Assembly: GCA_025736915.1 (NCBI GenBank)
Contig: CP107049.1
Span: forward strand, 620,001 to 684,000
Source of the DNA: Acinetobacter nosocomialis
Lineage (GTDB): Bacteria > Pseudomonadota > Gammaproteobacteria > Pseudomonadales > Moraxellaceae
DNA length: 64,000 nt
Direction: 5' to 3'
The position numbers were made by a program, and so were the translations under genes. Positions 62,292 through 64,000 of this stretch are shown piece after piece. Each line of letters starts with the position of its first letter. Within the stretch, counting starts at the first letter, position 1. Under the pieces are notes generated by a model. The model did no database searches and had not been told where the DNA came from. It saw only the letters and a program-made list of their open reading frames with translations.

Positions 62292-62771
62292 TTATTGAAC
62301 TGTCGCTGTTAATTTAATCTGACCTTCACTTGAAACCATTTCCATCTTCTGAATACTAAGGCCCATCTGTGCAATTTGTGTTAAAAAGTTAGCTAAAACC
62401 GCATAATTCTGATGTGTTACAACAATTTGTAACTGCTCTCCATTTTGCTGAGAAGTCACAGTTAAACCTTGCTGTTGAGCCACTCTTTGTATTTTTCCAG
62501 ACTTATCAAGTTCAAGCTCATTTGCGGGTTTCATAGTAACCGCATTACTCTGCATCCACACCATCAAATCTTTTAAATCATTTAAGCGTTTTTGCTGTTG
62601 TTCTGCCAAAGAATGCATTTTCCAAAGTGAAGACCCAACAATAGCCACTACAACAAAAATTGTAGTAAAGATCACCAGAACACGTTCACGGACAGTTAAA
62701 CGATCTAGGTATTGAACAACTTGTTCAATCCACTGATCAAAACGATTCTGCAATTGAGCTAACATTTTCAT
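62292..62771 (-). CDS. gspM: Type II secretion protein GspM
   Basis: 159 residues. One membrane segment (about 30-48), a coiled-coil-like stretch (LAEQQQKRLNDLKDLMVWMQ), then a ferredoxin-like periplasmic domain (QLQIVVTHQNYAVLANFLTQ). This is the GspM layout; GspM works with GspL in the inner-membrane platform. It overlaps gspL by one base (TAATG). No further gsp gene follows downstream. Confidence 0.88.
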   Translation of the reverse strand: MKMLAQLQNRFDQWIEQVVQYLDRLTVRERVLVIFTTIFVVVAIVGSSLWKMHSLAEQQQKRLNDLKDLMVWMQSNAVTMKPANELELDKSGKIQRVAQQQGLTVTSQQNGEQLQIVVTHQNYAVLANFLTQIAQMGLSIQKMEMVSSEGQIKLTATVQ

Positions 62772-63910
62772 TATTGTATTTTCACCACCCCAATTGCCCC
62801 ACCACCATTTGCTTGAACATTACCTAGCTCAGCTTTAAATCCTTGCTGATTTAATTGTTGTGTCAAAGCTTGTAAATCATCTGCCGATTTTGCTTTTAAT
62901 GCCATCGTTAAGATTGAAGCATCATAATTAAGTTGCTGAGCCAAAATCTGTCTTTGCATTAAAATTGGTCCAACACGGCTCAACAAAGAAAGTGCTTGTG
63001 TATCACCTTGCTGACTCATTCTTAGATGGCTTTCAAACTGGCCTTTAATATTTTGTTCAGTTACACGACTAGATGGCCCAAACCAATATTTATATTGTTC
63101 AATCGTTTGGTCAGCAGTTTGATTTGCCACTTTTTTCAATTTGACCCAACGCAATAAATCATAGCTAAACTGCACCACAATAATTGCCAAAATTACAGCA
63201 GCGCAAGCTTTCCAATAGCCAGAGAAAGTACGCTCTTGACCTTTTGACTTTGGTAAAACATTAAAAGGATGCTGCTTAGTTTTATCTAGAGACTGAAATT
63301 GATAAACAAACTTAGAACGTTGCTCTGCACTTGAAGCGGCTTCCAAACTCTCTAGTTGCTCTGCTGTTAAACCACTATATTGATAATGTGTTTCGGCCGG
63401 CTGAAATTCTAAAAAAAGCCCCAAATCATCAATTGAGTTACCTAACCACTTATTTTCACGCACCAAAAGTTGATGGTTAATATTACACAGAATAACTTGC
63501 TCAGTTTGTGGTTCAGGCAAAATCAGAAAATCTGGTAGCAAAGCAACAAGTTTGGTTGGCAATAAAGCCAAGGAATGTTGCCATGTCTCGACCATACCTT
63601 GTGCAACACCCAAAACAGTTAACAGATCTGCATGAAAATGGTGGACCACTTTCATGTGATCAATAGGCAAAGTCACAAACTCTTCAAGTAGATATTTAAC
63701 CCCATCAGCCCCCAGCTGTTTATAGTGGGACTTCGCCATCGTTTGCTGAAGCATTTGAGCATGACGACTCGGAAAAAAGACCGTAGCTTCTTTTCCTTGA
63801 TGTATTTGCAAGTCTTGTATTAATTGATCGAGACTCGCAGCCTGCAACCAGCTTTCTCCGTTAGACCAATGCCATGTTCCATTGGTTTCAGGCATCCATA
63901 TATACAGCAT
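62771..63910 (-). CDS. gspL: Type II secretion protein GspL
   Basis: 379 residues. A cytoplasmic actin-like domain (about 1-215) which contacts GspE, one membrane segment near 238-255 (ACAAVILAIIVVQFSYDLL), and a periplasmic ferredoxin-like C-terminal domain. It links the GspE ATPase to the pseudopilus platform. Partner gspM follows directly. Only about 90 bases upstream are visible; no clear promoter or gene was found there. Confidence 0.9.
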   Translation of the reverse strand: MLYIWMPETNGTWHWSNGESWLQAASLDQLIQDLQIHQGKEATVFFPSRHAQMLQQTMAKSHYKQLGADGVKYLLEEFVTLPIDHMKVVHHFHADLLTVLGVAQGMVETWQHSLALLPTKLVALLPDFLILPEPQTEQVILCNINHQLLVRENKWLGNSIDDLGLFLEFQPAETHYQYSGLTAEQLESLEAASSAEQRSKFVYQFQSLDKTKQHPFNVLPKSKGQERTFSGYWKACAAVILAIIVVQFSYDLLRWVKLKKVANQTADQTIEQYKYWFGPSSRVTEQNIKGQFESHLRMSQQGDTQALSLLSRVGPILMQRQILAQQLNYDASILTMALKAKSADDLQALTQQLNQQGFKAELGNVQANGGGAIGVVKIQ

Positions 63911-64000
63911 GTCAGCTAAATAACCTTTTTAATTATATTGTGGGTATAAAACTATTTTTTTGTGTTGATAAACCATTTGCAATCACAGCTTGATCATAAA

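Noticed and set aside
1..64000. CRISPR arrays, rRNA, complete IS elements, riboswitches
   Set aside because: No regular short repeats with spacers, no rRNA sequence, no transposase gene, and no recognised riboswitch in leaders.

Overview
This looks like chromosomal DNA of an Acinetobacter from the A. baumannii-calcoaceticus group. The evidence is the AT-rich composition, a Csu-type chaperone-usher pilus operon, a 156-residue BLUF photoreceptor that matches BlsA in length and key residues, and a housekeeping block (tsaD, rpsU, yqeY, purF-cvpA-pyrD, gspL-gspM) in Gram-negative style. Most genes are on the minus strand. No complete insertion sequence, CRISPR array or rRNA was seen.

Left part (1-8.3 kb): the csu pilus operon (csuA/B-A-B-C-D-E, minus strand, csuE cut by the window edge) is divergent from a TetR regulator. 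The 577-base gap between them carries four palindromes of the form GGTC-N4-GACC, probably binding sites of that regulator. A DoxX-like membrane protein and a short-chain dehydrogenase follow the regulator.

Middle left (8.4-26.4 kb): a CPA2 cation/proton antiporter with a TrkA-N domain, the glutamate/Na+ symporter GltS, a PhaC-like alpha/beta hydrolase with serine instead of cysteine in its nucleophile box, a small membrane protein, and BlsA. Next is a tightly overlapping four-gene cassette (acyl-CoA-dehydrogenase-like protein, PIG-L deacetylase, SAM methyltransferase, glycosyltransferase) whose product is unknown. A beta-alanine type catabolic set comes next (amino-acid permease, CoA-acylating semialdehyde dehydrogenase, omega-amino-acid:pyruvate aminotransferase) with a divergent LysR regulator. 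A lipoprotein and a second TetR regulator end this part.

Accessory region (26.6-47.7 kb): a two-partner contact-dependent inhibition (CDI) locus on the minus strand. It consists of CdiB, a 4014-residue CdiA with a C-terminal domain resembling tRNase-type CdiA toxins, and an abutting immunity gene. Downstream lies a graveyard and reservoir of small genes: a frameshifted duplicate of one small gene, an 88-base fragment copied from the 3' part of cdiA, several unknown small acidic or membrane proteins, a lipoprotein, a short inverted-repeat element, and a structured RNA element resembling phage C4 antisense RNA. On the other side sits a tandem duplication of a tRNA-Trp/tRNA-Leu pair. The layout suggests serial replacement of CDI toxin/immunity modules.

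Right part (48.4-64 kb): a kinase-like protein coupled to a patatin-like phospholipase, a DUF815 ATPase, tsaD, rpsU, yqeY, a BepA-like M48 protease with repeats, a D-2-hydroxyacid dehydrogenase, a possible HolD, an M48-family membrane protein whose HExxH motif has lost its second histidine, the purF/cvpA/pyrD cluster, and gspM/gspL of type II secretion. Function calls rest on motif recognition and gene order. No database search was run.
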